Below are positions 48,166 through 56,517 of a DNA stretch of 64,000 bases, in pieces (the stretch's first letter is position 1; every line of letters begins with the position of its first letter). This DNA is from Pseudarthrobacter sp. BIM B-2242 (GTDB taxonomy: Bacteria > Actinomycetota > Actinomycetes > Actinomycetales > Micrococcaceae): positions 682,001 to 746,000 of the forward strand of contig NZ_CP061721.1 of NCBI RefSeq assembly GCF_014764445.1, in the 5' to 3' direction. A program made the translations under genes and the position numbers. The notes below the pieces were generated by a model. That model worked only from the letters and a program-made list of their open reading frames with translations. It was not told the origin of the DNA and did not search any database.

Positions 48166-49657
48166 CGCGGACAACCTTCTCGTTCAGGGCCGCCAGGAAA
48201 TCAGCGGACCAGTGATCGACGTCGTGCTCCAGGATCTGCTTGCGCATGGCACGCATCCGGCGGGCGGCGTCCTTCGGGGACATGTTGACGGCGTGCATGA
48301 TGGTGTCTTTAAGGCCGTCAATATCGTGCGGATTCATGAGCAGTGCCTGCTTCAGCTGGTCCGCGGCGCCCGCGAACTCGCTGAGCACCAGGGCGCCGTC
48401 GTTGTTCTTGCGGGCGGTGACGTATTCCTTGGCCACGAGGTTCATGCCGTCCCGCAGGGCCGTGACCAGCATGACGTCCGCGGCCAGGTACAGTGCCACC
48501 ATTTCCTCCACGGGATAGCTGTGGTGGAGGTAGCGGACGGCCGTGTTCTGGATGGTGTCGTACGTGCCGTTGATGTGGCCGACGGTCCCCTCGATCTCCT
48601 CGCGCAGCAGCCGGTACTGCTCCACGCGTTCCCGGCTGGGGCTGGCCACCTGGATGAGGGTGGCGTCCGTGACGGCGAGCTTTCCCTCGTTCAGGAGTTC
48701 CTCGAAGGCCTTGAGCCGGTGGCGGATGCCCTTGGTGTAGTCCAGCCGGTCGACGCCCAGCAGGATGGTTTTGGGGTTGCCGAGGTCCTGGCGGATCTGG
48801 CGGGCACGCTCGATGATTTCCGGCTTGTGGGCCAGTTCGCTGATTTGCGCCACGTCAATGGAGATGGGGAAGGCCTGGGCCCTGGCTATGTGCGTGATTT
48901 CGCCGTCGTGGCCCTTAACGTGCACCTGTTGCTGCTTGACGCTGGCGCCGAGGAACCGCCGGGCGGAGCGCATGAAGTTGCCGGCATCGCTGGGACGCTG
49001 GAAACCCACCAGGTCAGCGCCCATCAGGCCGTCGATGATGGCCTTCCGCCACGGCAGCTGGGCAAAGATTTCCGGCGGGGGGAAGGGGATGTGGTTGAAG
49101 AACCCGATCCTGAGGTCCGGCCGGGCCTCCCGCAGGAGCCGTGGAACCAGCTGCAACTGGTAGTCCTGGACCCACACCGTGGCGCCCTGGTCGGCGTGGC
49201 GTATGACGGCGTCGGCGAACCTTTGATTGACCTTGCGGTAGGCGTCCCACCAGGTCCGGTGGAATTCCGGCGGGGCAATGACGTCGTGGTAGAGCGGCCA
49301 CAAAGTGGCGTTGGAGAAGCCCTCGTAGTAGAGCTCAACGTCGTCGGTGCTCAGCTGGACCGGGACAAGATCCATGCCGCCATGGCTGAAGGGCTTGACC
49401 GTTTCATCCGGGGCGCCGTGCCAGCCTACCCAGGCGCCGTCGGTCTTGGTCATCATCGGTGCGAGGGCAGTCACCAGCCCGCCGGGGGAGCGGCGCCAGC
49501 CGGAGCCGTCGTCCCCGCTCTCACCTGGCGCGCAGCGGTCAACAGGCAGCCTGTTGGACACCACCATGAAGTCATACTTTGCAGGCGACCTGTGGCCGTG
49601 CGGGGCCGGGTGGCCTTCGGGTACGGCTGTTGGTTTTTCCTGGACGGGTGTTTGCAT
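48155..49657 (-). CDS. otsA: Trehalose-6-phosphate synthase
   Basis: Transfers glucose from UDP- or GDP-glucose to glucose-6-phosphate. The 500-residue GT20 protein has MVVSNRLPVDR, the RRSPGGLVTALAP loop, GWHGAPDE, TVWVQDYQLQLVPRLLR, IGFFNHIPFPPPEIF, and LLGVDRLDYTKGIRHR. A 25-residue N-terminal tail precedes the conserved start. It overlaps otsB by 11 bp in an otsA-otsB operon. The divergent DsbA-like gene lies 178 bp away. Confidence 0.93.
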   Translation of the reverse strand: MQTPVQEKPTAVPEGHPAPHGHRSPAKYDFMVVSNRLPVDRCAPGESGDDGSGWRRSPGGLVTALAPMMTKTDGAWVGWHGAPDETVKPFSHGGMDLVPVQLSTDDVELYYEGFSNATLWPLYHDVIAPPEFHRTWWDAYRKVNQRFADAVIRHADQGATVWVQDYQLQLVPRLLREARPDLRIGFFNHIPFPPPEIFAQLPWRKAIIDGLMGADLVGFQRPSDAGNFMRSARRFLGASVKQQQVHVKGHDGEITHIARAQAFPISIDVAQISELAHKPEIIERARQIRQDLGNPKTILLGVDRLDYTKGIRHRLKAFEELLNEGKLAVTDATLIQVASPSRERVEQYRLLREEIEGTVGHINGTYDTIQNTAVRYLHHSYPVEEMVALYLAADVMLVTALRDGMNLVAKEYVTARKNNDGALVLSEFAGAADQLKQALLMNPHDIDGLKDTIMHAVNMSPKDAARRMRAMRKQILEHDVDHWSADFLAALNEKVVRDDS

Positions 49658-49835
49658 TGCGGCCCCCTGGGGTTGCTTGTGCCTTTAAGCCACCTTAATA
49701 GGATGGAATGCAAGGAGCCATTCGTCCGGTGTTGCGGCCGGGATACTTGAAACAGCAAGCTCTCAGGTTTCTACCCTAAAATGGGTGGAAGTCGCCACAG
49801 AGTGGTCCCCCTATGTCGATCGACCCTAGGAACAC

Positions 49836-50726
49836 ATGAGCCCCGCAAATGAAATACGTAAGTCCAAGGCTGAGCGAACCTCGGAGGCGCGCGAGAAGGC
49901 CCGCCTGATCCGCGAAGCCCAGCTGAAGAAGGACAAGCGCAACAAGCTGCTGATCGGCTGGGGCATTGTTGTGGCCGTTGTGGCCATCATTGCGATCGTG
50001 GCCCTTGTGGTGACCACCACCATGCGGAACAACGCGCCGGTTGCCGATCAGGGTCCGACGCCTGCCAACGGCAACGTCCACGGCGGTATCACGCTGCTCG
50101 CCAACACCGAGGTTGCCAAACTCGAACCGGCAACCGTTGATGCCGCTTCCGTGGGAGAGCCGCCTGAAACCGCCCCGGCGGAGGTTGTTGCCCCCGGCGC
50201 CGAGGCTGAAGCGGGCAAGCCCGTCAAGGTGGTCCTGTACATCGACTTCATCTGCCCCGTCTGCAAGAACTTCGAGGCACAGTACAACGAGCAGCTGACC
50301 AGCTTGCGCAACGAGGGCAAGATCAGCGTTGAATACCGGGCCCTCGGGTTCCTGGACAACCGGTCCTCGACCAACTACTCCTCGCGTGCAGCCAACGCCG
50401 CCGCCTGTGTTGTGAACGAGTCCCCGGAAAAGTACGCGGAATTTGTTGACTCGCTGTTCGCCAACCAGCCCGCGGAAGGCGGGGCCGGCATCTCCGACAA
50501 CGACTTGAAGAAGATGGCCACGGACATCGGAGCCAAGCCGATTGACACGTGCATCGATGACAAGACGTACCGCCCGTTCGTGAAGTTCACTACCAAGCAG
50601 GCCGCCGCTATCGGCGTTACCGGCACGCCTACCGTGTTCGTTGACGGCCAGCAGTGGGGCAAGGGTGCCAGCGCGCAGACCCCGTTCCCTGAGTTCCTGC
50701 AGGCAGCAATCGCCGCCAAGGGCTAA
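49836..50726 (+). CDS. Membrane-anchored DsbA-like thiol-disulfide oxidoreductase
   Basis: A 296-residue extracytoplasmic thioredoxin-fold protein. A basic, helix-rich cytoplasmic head (1-37) is followed by one membrane segment at ~38-62, a Pro/Ala-rich linker and the DsbA domain with the active-site CPVC (140-143) in VVLYIDFICPVCKNF. The cis-Pro loop TGTPTVFVDGQQWG is near 264-277. It probably forms or isomerises disulphides in exported proteins. Its start follows a perfect ATG with purine-rich upstream sequence. A strong terminator follows. Confidence 0.9.
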   Translation: MSPANEIRKSKAERTSEAREKARLIREAQLKKDKRNKLLIGWGIVVAVVAIIAIVALVVTTTMRNNAPVADQGPTPANGNVHGGITLLANTEVAKLEPATVDAASVGEPPETAPAEVVAPGAEAEAGKPVKVVLYIDFICPVCKNFEAQYNEQLTSLRNEGKISVEYRALGFLDNRSSTNYSSRAANAAACVVNESPEKYAEFVDSLFANQPAEGGAGISDNDLKKMATDIGAKPIDTCIDDKTYRPFVKFTTKQAAAIGVTGTPTVFVDGQQWGKGASAQTPFPEFLQAAIAAKG

Positions 50727-50755
50727 TCTCTTCCACCCTCTGCTGAATTGCAGCG

Positions 50756-50795
50756 ATGGCCCGGCCCCGGATGTACTCCGGGGCCGGGCCATTTT
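50756..50795 (+). terminator. Terminator after the DsbA-like gene
   Basis: ATGGCCCGGCCCC and GGGGCCGGGCCAT form a perfect 13-bp stem followed by TTTT. Confidence 0.85.
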
Positions 50796-50885
50796 CAGCT
50801 TTTCCGGTGCCGGGTTTTTACGAGCGGGCGGAGTTGGGCTAACCTTATCTAGCGCCGTTCAGGCGCACACCCTGTGTAAGGGTGC

Positions 50886-50962
50886 GCCTCCTTAGCTCAG
50901 TTGGCCAGAGCACCGCTCTTGTAAAGCGGGGGTCGTCAGTTCGAATCTGACAGGAGGCTCCA
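50886..50962 (+). tRNA. tRNA-Thr (anticodon TGT)
   Basis: A 74-nt cloverleaf plus an encoded CCA: acceptor GCCTCCT/AGGAGGC, D arm GCTC/GAGC, anticodon stem CCGCT/AGCGG around CTTGTAA (anticodon TGT), T arm GTCAG/CTGAC around TTCGAAT. It reads ACA and ACG codons. The gap between it and the peptidase gene (50963-51181) shows nothing convincing apart from a long in-frame leader. Confidence 0.95.
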
Positions 50963-51181
50963 CGAACCCCTTCATTCCGGCGATCTTGTCCGGGACGGAG
51001 GGGTTTTCATGTGTCAGCGTTGACACGCTCCGGCGGCAGGCCTAGATTGCTTTTTACTGCGGGGCGCGGCGCTTTTTGCCGCTGGTATCGGTCTCGTCGC
51101 CGCAAAGGCACCCATCTTCACTGCCCGTGGCAGTTTCGGCGAAAACCCTGGCTGGCTATGGCCGCCCTCAGGAGCACCACG

Positions 51182-52744
51182 ATGACTACTTTGATGCGAT
51201 ATTTCCGCGCGCCGTGGACAGGCGCGCTTTCACTGTTCAGGAGTGTTCCCCTCAGCAGGTCCAAAGAGCGAAGTCTATTGCTTGTGGCCGTACTTGCGGC
51301 CAGCCTCACCGGCATCGGCGTGGCCGCACAGGCTGCGCCCGACCCCGGCGGGGCCGGCGACAGCGCCGGCGCACCCGGAAGCGGTGACGCGTACTTTCCC
51401 TACGCCGGCAACGGAGGCTACGACGTCATCCACTACGACCTCGACCTGCGCTACGCGCCGCCGTCAGATCCTGCCGTACTCCAAGGGAATCTCAGCGGCG
51501 TGGCCACCATCACGCTGCGTGCCACGGAGGACCTCGAAACGCTGAACTTCGACTTGCGCGGCCTGGACGTGACGGCAGTCAGCGTCGACGGCAAGGGTGC
51601 AAATCACGGGAAATCGTACGACGGCGGCGCCTCCGAATGGTCGCAGGTGCAGGAAGGTGTTAATCGCGTCTGGGAACTGACCATCGGCCTGCGGCCGGAA
51701 CTGGAGGCCGGGCAGGTGGCCAGGATCGTCGTCGAGTACGGCGGTGTCACCGGCCGACCCACTGACACCACCGGCGCGCTCTACGGATGGGTCACCACCG
51801 CTGACGGCGCTCTGGTTGTCAACGAGCCCGACGGGGCATCAACCTGGTACCCGGTCAACGACGATCCCGAGGATAAAGCGACCTACACGTTCAACATCAC
51901 GGTGCCGGAGGGCAAAACTGCAGTGGCCAACGGCCTGCCTGCGGACCGGCCGGCAACGAAGGACGGTTGGACCACGTGGGCCTGGGACGCCGCTGACCCA
52001 ATGGCCAGTTATCTCTCAACGGCAAGCGTGGGGGACTTTGTGCTGCAGTACGCCGCCGGCCCCCGGCGGTTGCCCGTCATCAACGCCATCGATAAAGACG
52101 TAGCCGGTGACGCGCTGGCCCGGACGACTGATTCCCTTGCCCTGCAGCCGCAGATGATCAGGTTCCTGGAGACGCTTTTTGGGCGCTACCCGTTCGAGGC
52201 ATTCGGGGCGATTGTCGACGACGATTCGGTCGACTACGCCCTGGAGACCCAGACGCGGCCGCTCTACTCCGGTGTTGCGGGCGAAGAGACCGTGGTGCAC
52301 GAGCTGGGGCACCTGTGGTTCGGCAACGCCGTGAGCCCGGCGGACTGGCAGCACATCTGGCTCAACGAGGGCTGGGCGACCTATATCGAGTGGCTCTGGG
52401 CCGAGCACAGGGGATTGGCAACGGTGGCGCAGCAATTCACCGCCACCGTCACATCCCTCGACACCAACAGCCGCTGGGGGATGGACATTGCAGACCCTGG
52501 CCGGGACAACCTGTTTTCGCCTGCGGTTTATCAGCGTGGCGCGGCTGCCCTGCACGCGCTGCGTGTCAGGATCGGCGACGATGCGTTCTTCGAGGGCGCG
52601 CGATTGTGGCTGGACCGCTACGACGACTCGTCGGCCACCACAGAGGACTTCCAAGCGGTGATGGAAGAAGCCTCCGGCGAACCGCTGGACACTTTCTTTA
52701 ATGAATGGCTGAGGGATCCAGCCCGGCCGGCAGTGATCCCGTAA
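51182..52744 (+). CDS. Secreted M1-family metallopeptidase (aminopeptidase N type)
   Basis: A 520-residue exported zinc peptidase. The zinc site is HELGH (373-377) plus Glu396 in NEGWATYIEW, the full HExxH-x18-E spacing. The exopeptidase-type GAMEN motif is replaced by a divergent segment (VDYALETQTRPLY). The N terminus has a long signal: a positively charged stretch, a hydrophobic core near 31-47 and an AQA cleavage site before APDPGG. ATG 51182 is chosen because AGGAG lies 7 nt upstream; an open frame reaches back to 51011 without family likeness. It is a single-domain short form of M1. Its 3' end overlaps the convergent hydrolase by 47 bp. Confidence 0.88.
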   Translation: MTTLMRYFRAPWTGALSLFRSVPLSRSKERSLLLVAVLAASLTGIGVAAQAAPDPGGAGDSAGAPGSGDAYFPYAGNGGYDVIHYDLDLRYAPPSDPAVLQGNLSGVATITLRATEDLETLNFDLRGLDVTAVSVDGKGANHGKSYDGGASEWSQVQEGVNRVWELTIGLRPELEAGQVARIVVEYGGVTGRPTDTTGALYGWVTTADGALVVNEPDGASTWYPVNDDPEDKATYTFNITVPEGKTAVANGLPADRPATKDGWTTWAWDAADPMASYLSTASVGDFVLQYAAGPRRLPVINAIDKDVAGDALARTTDSLALQPQMIRFLETLFGRYPFEAFGAIVDDDSVDYALETQTRPLYSGVAGEETVVHELGHLWFGNAVSPADWQHIWLNEGWATYIEWLWAEHRGLATVAQQFTATVTSLDTNSRWGMDIADPGRDNLFSPAVYQRGAAALHALRVRIGDDAFFEGARLWLDRYDDSSATTEDFQAVMEEASGEPLDTFFNEWLRDPARPAVIP

Positions 52745-53393
52745 CGCTGATCCAGGTACCAAGTTCATTCAACGTCTGAGCTGAGATCCGGTGTCCTCCG
52801 GGGTCGCGGCGGGCATGGGTGCTGGCTGCAGATTCGGTCGTCAGGTACTCCCACGTCCGGGCGAGCAGCTCTTCCGGAATGACCCTGTCCTGGTCCCCAT
52901 GGGCGACAAAGACGTCAAGGCCGTTCAACCGGGCAGGTGTGACCGGCACCCCGGCGTCGAATGGCAACGTGCCGTAAAGAATCGCCGCTCCCGAGAAGCG
53001 GTGGGGATCGTTGAGTATCAGGCCGCCGGCGAAAGCGGCGCCTCCGCTGAAGCCGACCAGGATGACAGGCCGGCCAGCGGGGGCGAACCCGTCGAGCCAG
53101 CTCCTGAACCAGGCCATCTGCTCTGCCAGGGACTCCGGCGTGGGCCGTCCGATGCCCCGATTGGCAAACCACGCGTATCCGCCACCCTCCGCGATGGGGG
53201 CTCGAACGGCAGCGTAGGCGAAGCCCTGCGGGAGGTGGTCCGCGAGGCCCAGGATCTCGCGTTCATTGGAACCGCGTCCGTGCAGCAGCACCACCAGCGG
53301 TGCAGCCGGGTCGGCAGAACGGGCGGTTGCCACAACGTGGGGAATGCCGTCGAGGTGCATTTCTGCGGCGTCGGGCTTTTCGGCGAGGCTCAT
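52698..53393 (-). CDS. Alpha/beta hydrolase (phospholipase/carboxylesterase type)
   Basis: A 231-residue soluble esterase-like protein. LLHGRGSNE forms the oxyanion region, GFSGG gives the nucleophile Ser116, HGDQDRVIP the Asp (about 169) and GGHRIS the His201, so the triad is present. Family members hydrolyse short-chain esters or lysophospholipids; some act on organic hydroperoxide-type stress routes. The substrate is not clear. Its 3' end overlaps the M1 peptidase gene by 47 bp, tail to tail. Both reading frames look genuine. Confidence 0.85.
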   Translation of the reverse strand: MSLAEKPDAAEMHLDGIPHVVATARSADPAAPLVVLLHGRGSNEREILGLADHLPQGFAYAAVRAPIAEGGGYAWFANRGIGRPTPESLAEQMAWFRSWLDGFAPAGRPVILVGFSGGAAFAGGLILNDPHRFSGAAILYGTLPFDAGVPVTPARLNGLDVFVAHGDQDRVIPEELLARTWEYLTTESAASTHARRDPGGHRISAQTLNELGTWISVTGSLPAGLDPSAIH

Positions 53394-53494
53394 GCGTGCT
53401 CCTGGTGGCGTATACTGGATTTAGTTGAAGCTACAACTAGTACACCGCGTCCAGGCAGCGCTGTCAATTGGCCGGCGGAGATCCTGCTGATCCC

Positions 53495-53842
53495 TCACTC
53501 TGAATCGATCAGGTCCAGCAGCTTCTTGGCGGCGTCCCGGATGTCATCGTGGCCATGCTGGGCTGCCCTGCTCTCCAGCGAGATCACGGCGCAGCGGTGG
53601 ATCTTCTTGAAGTCGCCGAACGGAAAACTGACGCTGCCCTTGGTGCCTTCGGATTGGTCGGCATCCCGGCCCAGGTGCCATTCGGCGAATGCCGCGAAGC
53701 CGTGCTTGTCGATATACGCATTCTCGTCGTCGGCTGACGGGGCATGTTCACTCCAGTCATCGCGGACATCGCGTTCAACTTTTCCGCTCTTGATGAGCTT
53801 GCGCGCGTGGGTAAGTGCTTTGTGGTTGAGTTTGGCGGCCAT
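53495..53842 (-). CDS. Conserved actinobacterial protein of unknown function
   Basis: A 115-residue acidic-basic soluble protein: MAAKLNHKALTHARKLIKSG, then VRDDWSEHAPSADDENAYIDKHGFAAFAEWHLGRD and KGSVSFPFGDFKKIHRCAVI. I recognise the pattern from other actinobacteria but not a named family. ATG 53842 is chosen because AGGAGG lies 6 nt upstream. No catalytic motif is visible; it may bind DNA or a protein partner. The gene is isolated, divergent from DUF4193. Confidence 0.75.
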   Translation of the reverse strand: MAAKLNHKALTHARKLIKSGKVERDVRDDWSEHAPSADDENAYIDKHGFAAFAEWHLGRDADQSEGTKGSVSFPFGDFKKIHRCAVISLESRAAQHGHDDIRDAAKKLLDLIDSE

Positions 53843-54016
53843 GATGCCTCCTGGGGTCACAACACGGAATGCTGGCTATTTCAGCCTAACCCCGCGGCGG
53901 GCCCCTGAAATCAGTCGGGTTGCCGACGCTATTGCTTAACTACCGGCACTATGACCTAAACTGCTTCACTGAGGCGCCTGAAATGGTGCCGCGCAGCAAC
54001 GAAAGTGAACCCCGTT

Positions 54017-54319
54017 ATGGCTACCGATTACGACGCTCCACGCAAGACGGATGATGAGTCGTCCGCCGAGTCGCTGGAGGCTTTGCAGGCATCCCGCGGC
54101 GGCAATGCCCAGACCGCCGTCATCGACGTCGAGGAGAACGATACCGCTGAGGGCATCGACCTTCCCGGTGCCGATCTCTCCGGCGAAGAGCTGACCGTTG
54201 TTGTTGTCCCCGAGCAGTCCGATGAGTTCACCTGCTCATCCTGCTTCCTGGTCCGCCACCGGTCCCAGATTGCGCGCGAAAAGAACGGCATGAAGTACTG
54301 CATCGAGTGCGAAGGCTAA
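54017..54319 (+). CDS. DUF4193 family protein with a C-terminal zinc-ribbon-like motif
   Basis: A 100-residue actinobacterial protein. The N-terminal 70 residues are acidic and probably disordered; the C terminus has FTCSSCFLVRHRSQI and MKYCIECEG, four cysteines as two CxxC pairs, likely to bind zinc. DUF4193 proteins are widespread and abundant in actinobacteria and their role is not known. The ATG at 54017 starts MATDYDAPRKTD; an upstream in-frame ATG at 54005 adds four residues. A small hairpin follows the stop. Confidence 0.85.
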   Translation: MATDYDAPRKTDDESSAESLEALQASRGGNAQTAVIDVEENDTAEGIDLPGADLSGEELTVVVVPEQSDEFTCSSCFLVRHRSQIAREKNGMKYCIECEG

Positions 54320-54545
54320 GACGTTCTCGCAGGCGCCAGGCCGTCGTCGTTATCATGCATAACGGCGGGGTGCAGAAATGGTGTTAATAGCGTTTCTTTT
54401 GGCCCCCGCGATGCCGCCGGATTACTCCCGCGTGACCGGCCAAAGCCCCGTTTAACGGTTCCGCGCCGAAGCGGCAACAACCCTGTATAAGGGCCGCTGA
54501 GGCTCCTACGCTTGAGCTACCTAATCACTCGAAGGGTGGCCCACA

Positions 54546-55097
54546 ATGAAAAAGGTTTACACGTGGCTGACGGTCATTCTGATGGCTGTTGGATTGGGTT
54601 TCCTGGCTCCGGGGCCTGCCTCGGCAACCACATCCTATTGCGGACTCGTCTGGGGGTCGCTGGCTAAATCAGATGCGGCGATGAGCTCCGCATCCGTCAC
54701 CAACATCAGGACGGGGCAGCACTACTGCTTCGACCGGATGGTGGTTGATCTCAACGGCGCTGTTAAGGGCTACACGGTCCGGTATGTGCCGGCTGTGGTC
54801 CAGGACGGTTCAGGCAACAAAATCCCGGTGCGGGGTGCTGCCTTCCTCCAGGTGACAGTGAACGCGCCGGCGTACAACGGCAATTACAAGCCCACGTACA
54901 CCCCGCCGGTTCCGGACACCGAGCTGTCCAATGTCTCGGGATACCAGACCTTCCGGCAGGTAGCTTATGCAGGCAGCTACGAAGGCTACACCAGCCTCGG
55001 CCTGGGCGTCCGTGCCCGGCTTCCGTTCCGGGTATTCGCCCTGGACGGCCCTGGCTCCGGATCGCGTCTGGTGGTGGATGTGGCGCACTTCTGGTGA
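54546..55097 (+). CDS. Secreted AMIN-like domain protein
   Basis: A 183-residue exported protein. The signal peptide has a hydrophobic core at 7-20 and a likely cut after ASA at about 27. The mature part, with CFDRMVVDLNGAVKGYTVRYVPAVVQDGSG and LGVRARLPFRVFALDGPGSGSRLVVDVAHFW, matches AMIN-like domains, beta-sandwich modules that bind cell-wall or envelope partners. Two cysteines in the mature part may form a disulphide. Upstream, 54320-54545 shows no other gene. Confidence 0.7.
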   Translation: MKKVYTWLTVILMAVGLGFLAPGPASATTSYCGLVWGSLAKSDAAMSSASVTNIRTGQHYCFDRMVVDLNGAVKGYTVRYVPAVVQDGSGNKIPVRGAAFLQVTVNAPAYNGNYKPTYTPPVPDTELSNVSGYQTFRQVAYAGSYEGYTSLGLGVRARLPFRVFALDGPGSGSRLVVDVAHFW

Positions 55098-55153
55098 CCG
55101 CCCCGTCCGGCAGATGCTCCAGCGTTGAGATAAGTCGAGAAACCCAAAGGGAA

Positions 55154-55188
55154 GGTGCCCTGCCCGGGAAGACTCCGGACAGGGCACC
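55154..55188 (+). terminator. Terminator-like hairpin after the AMIN-like gene
   Basis: GGTGCCCTG and CAGGGCACC form a perfect 9-bp stem; the inner bases CCCGGGA and TCCGGA extend the fold. No T run follows, so confidence is moderate. Confidence 0.55.
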
Positions 55189-55269
55189 ACTCTGTGCGCG
55201 GGGCGTTGGCGGCGCCAGCCGTTGTGCCGCGGGTGGCCGCAGCGGCCGAGATGACTCCCGACGGCGGGG

Positions 55270-55746
55270 CTACTCCCGGCGTTTGCCCTGCCGCAGCGCC
55301 GCGCGCAGTTCCTTCCAGGCTCCGGTGGACCACAGCGCCCACACGACCAGGACGGGCTGGAAGAACAGCCGCACAAAGCGTGCACGGTCTGTATCCAGGC
55401 CGAAGCCGTCCGTACGGGTCACGTACTGCGAAATGTTGCCGGGAAAGATGAGTACGAAGAATGCCGCCGCCATCAATCCGACCGGGACGCGGCGCTTGCG
55501 CAGTGCGATCAGGGCGGCGCCGAGGCTGATTTCAGCCACGCCTGACGCCAGCACCACAAAGTCTTTATCCATCGGGAACCAGGGCGGGACCTGAGCCTGG
55601 AATTCCTGCCGCGCAACGGTGAGGTGGCTGACTCCGGCGAAAGCCAGTGCACCGCCCAGTGCCACCGCTCCGATCAGCCGGGGCGCCGAGACCTTCCCTG
55701 CGGGGCGGGTCAGGAGCCGGGTCAATGCTGTTCGGGTGAGCGTCAT
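55270..55746 (-). CDS. DoxX-like small membrane protein
   Basis: A 158-residue membrane protein with four likely helices: LIGAVALGGALAFAGVSHL near 23-41, FVVLASGVAEISLGAALIAL near 63-82, VGLMAAAFFVLIFPGN near 88-103 and FFQPVLVVWALWS near 128-140. This arrangement and the PGNISQY segment match DoxX-like proteins, which in mycobacteria join in redox homeostasis. ATG 55746 is chosen; the open frame extends further upstream without family likeness. It is divergent from dps. Confidence 0.75.
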   Translation of the reverse strand: MTLTRTALTRLLTRPAGKVSAPRLIGAVALGGALAFAGVSHLTVARQEFQAQVPPWFPMDKDFVVLASGVAEISLGAALIALRKRRVPVGLMAAAFFVLIFPGNISQYVTRTDGFGLDTDRARFVRLFFQPVLVVWALWSTGAWKELRAALRQGKRRE

Positions 55747-55947
55747 GACTGAAAAGTAGCATGTTTCCATGCCTGCTCTACCCGCCGGTAACCTGCGCTG
55801 CGTGTTCGCGGACGAGGCGCCAAGCCACTCTGCTTTGAGCCGCGCCGGACAGCTTAGTAAGCTTACTGAGAAATCGTTGCCGCCGGCAGGGCTCAGCCCC
55901 TGCCGGACTGATAGCGTCGGCATTACTGGACCAATCGAGGAGGATTC

Positions 55948-56427
55948 ATGAAAGCTTCACCGACCCTGACCAACAACCTGCAGGCCGTTCTGGCAGACCT
56001 GATCGAGCTGCACATCCAAGGCAAGCAGGCGCACTGGAATATTGTGGGCACCAACTTCCGGGACCTGCACCTGCAGCTGGATGAAATTGTCGACGCCGCC
56101 CGGCAGTTCGCTGATGACACCGCCGAGCGGATGCGCGCCCTCCATGCCCTGCCGGACGGCCGCAGCGCCACCGTGGCCAAGTCCACGTCGCTGGCCCAGT
56201 TCCCCGAGGGACTCATCAACACCAAGGATGCCATCGAGCGGATCGTCGCCGCCCTTGAGGCAGCGGTAGGTACCATGCGCAAGGTCCATGACGAGGTGGA
56301 TGAAGAGGATCCCACTACAGCGGACCTGCTGCACGAATTCATCGCCAAGCTGGAGCAGTACGCGTGGATGGTCAACGCCGAGACCATGAAGGCGTCCGCC
56401 AGCGTCACCGCGCCCGACACGAAGTAG
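55948..56427 (+). CDS. dps: Dps-family ferritin-like protein
   Basis: A 159-residue dodecameric iron-storage and DNA-protection protein that oxidises ferrous iron with hydrogen peroxide. The ferroxidase signature HWNIVGTNFRDLHLQLDEI (from His29, with His41 and an acidic pair) is intact and the four-helix bundle is full length. The N terminus is short, without a lysine-rich DNA-binding tail. GAGGAGG lies 5 nt upstream of ATG 55948. A strong terminator follows. Confidence 0.93.
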   Translation: MKASPTLTNNLQAVLADLIELHIQGKQAHWNIVGTNFRDLHLQLDEIVDAARQFADDTAERMRALHALPDGRSATVAKSTSLAQFPEGLINTKDAIERIVAALEAAVGTMRKVHDEVDEEDPTTADLLHEFIAKLEQYAWMVNAETMKASASVTAPDTK

Positions 56428-56442
56428 CAGTCTGGCCCGGGG

Positions 56443-56486
56443 AGGCCCCGGTTCCGGAATCACATCCGGAACCGGGGCCTTCTTTA
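56443..56486. terminator. Terminator between dps and the MFS gene
   Basis: AGGCCCCGGTTCCGGA and its perfect complement form a 16-bp stem with a 6-nt loop, followed by TTCTTT. dps and the MFS gene converge on it. Confidence 0.88.
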
Positions 56487-56517
56487 TGCGCAACCCGGCG
56501 GGGCCGGGCCGCTGTGC

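Noticed and set aside
51011..51181. Longer N terminus of the M1 peptidase
   Set aside because: It has no family likeness. A ribosome site and a signal peptide support ATG 51182.
54343..54368. Terminator after the DUF4193 gene
   Set aside because: CGTCGTTAT/ATAACGGCG can pair, but the stem is short and has no T run.
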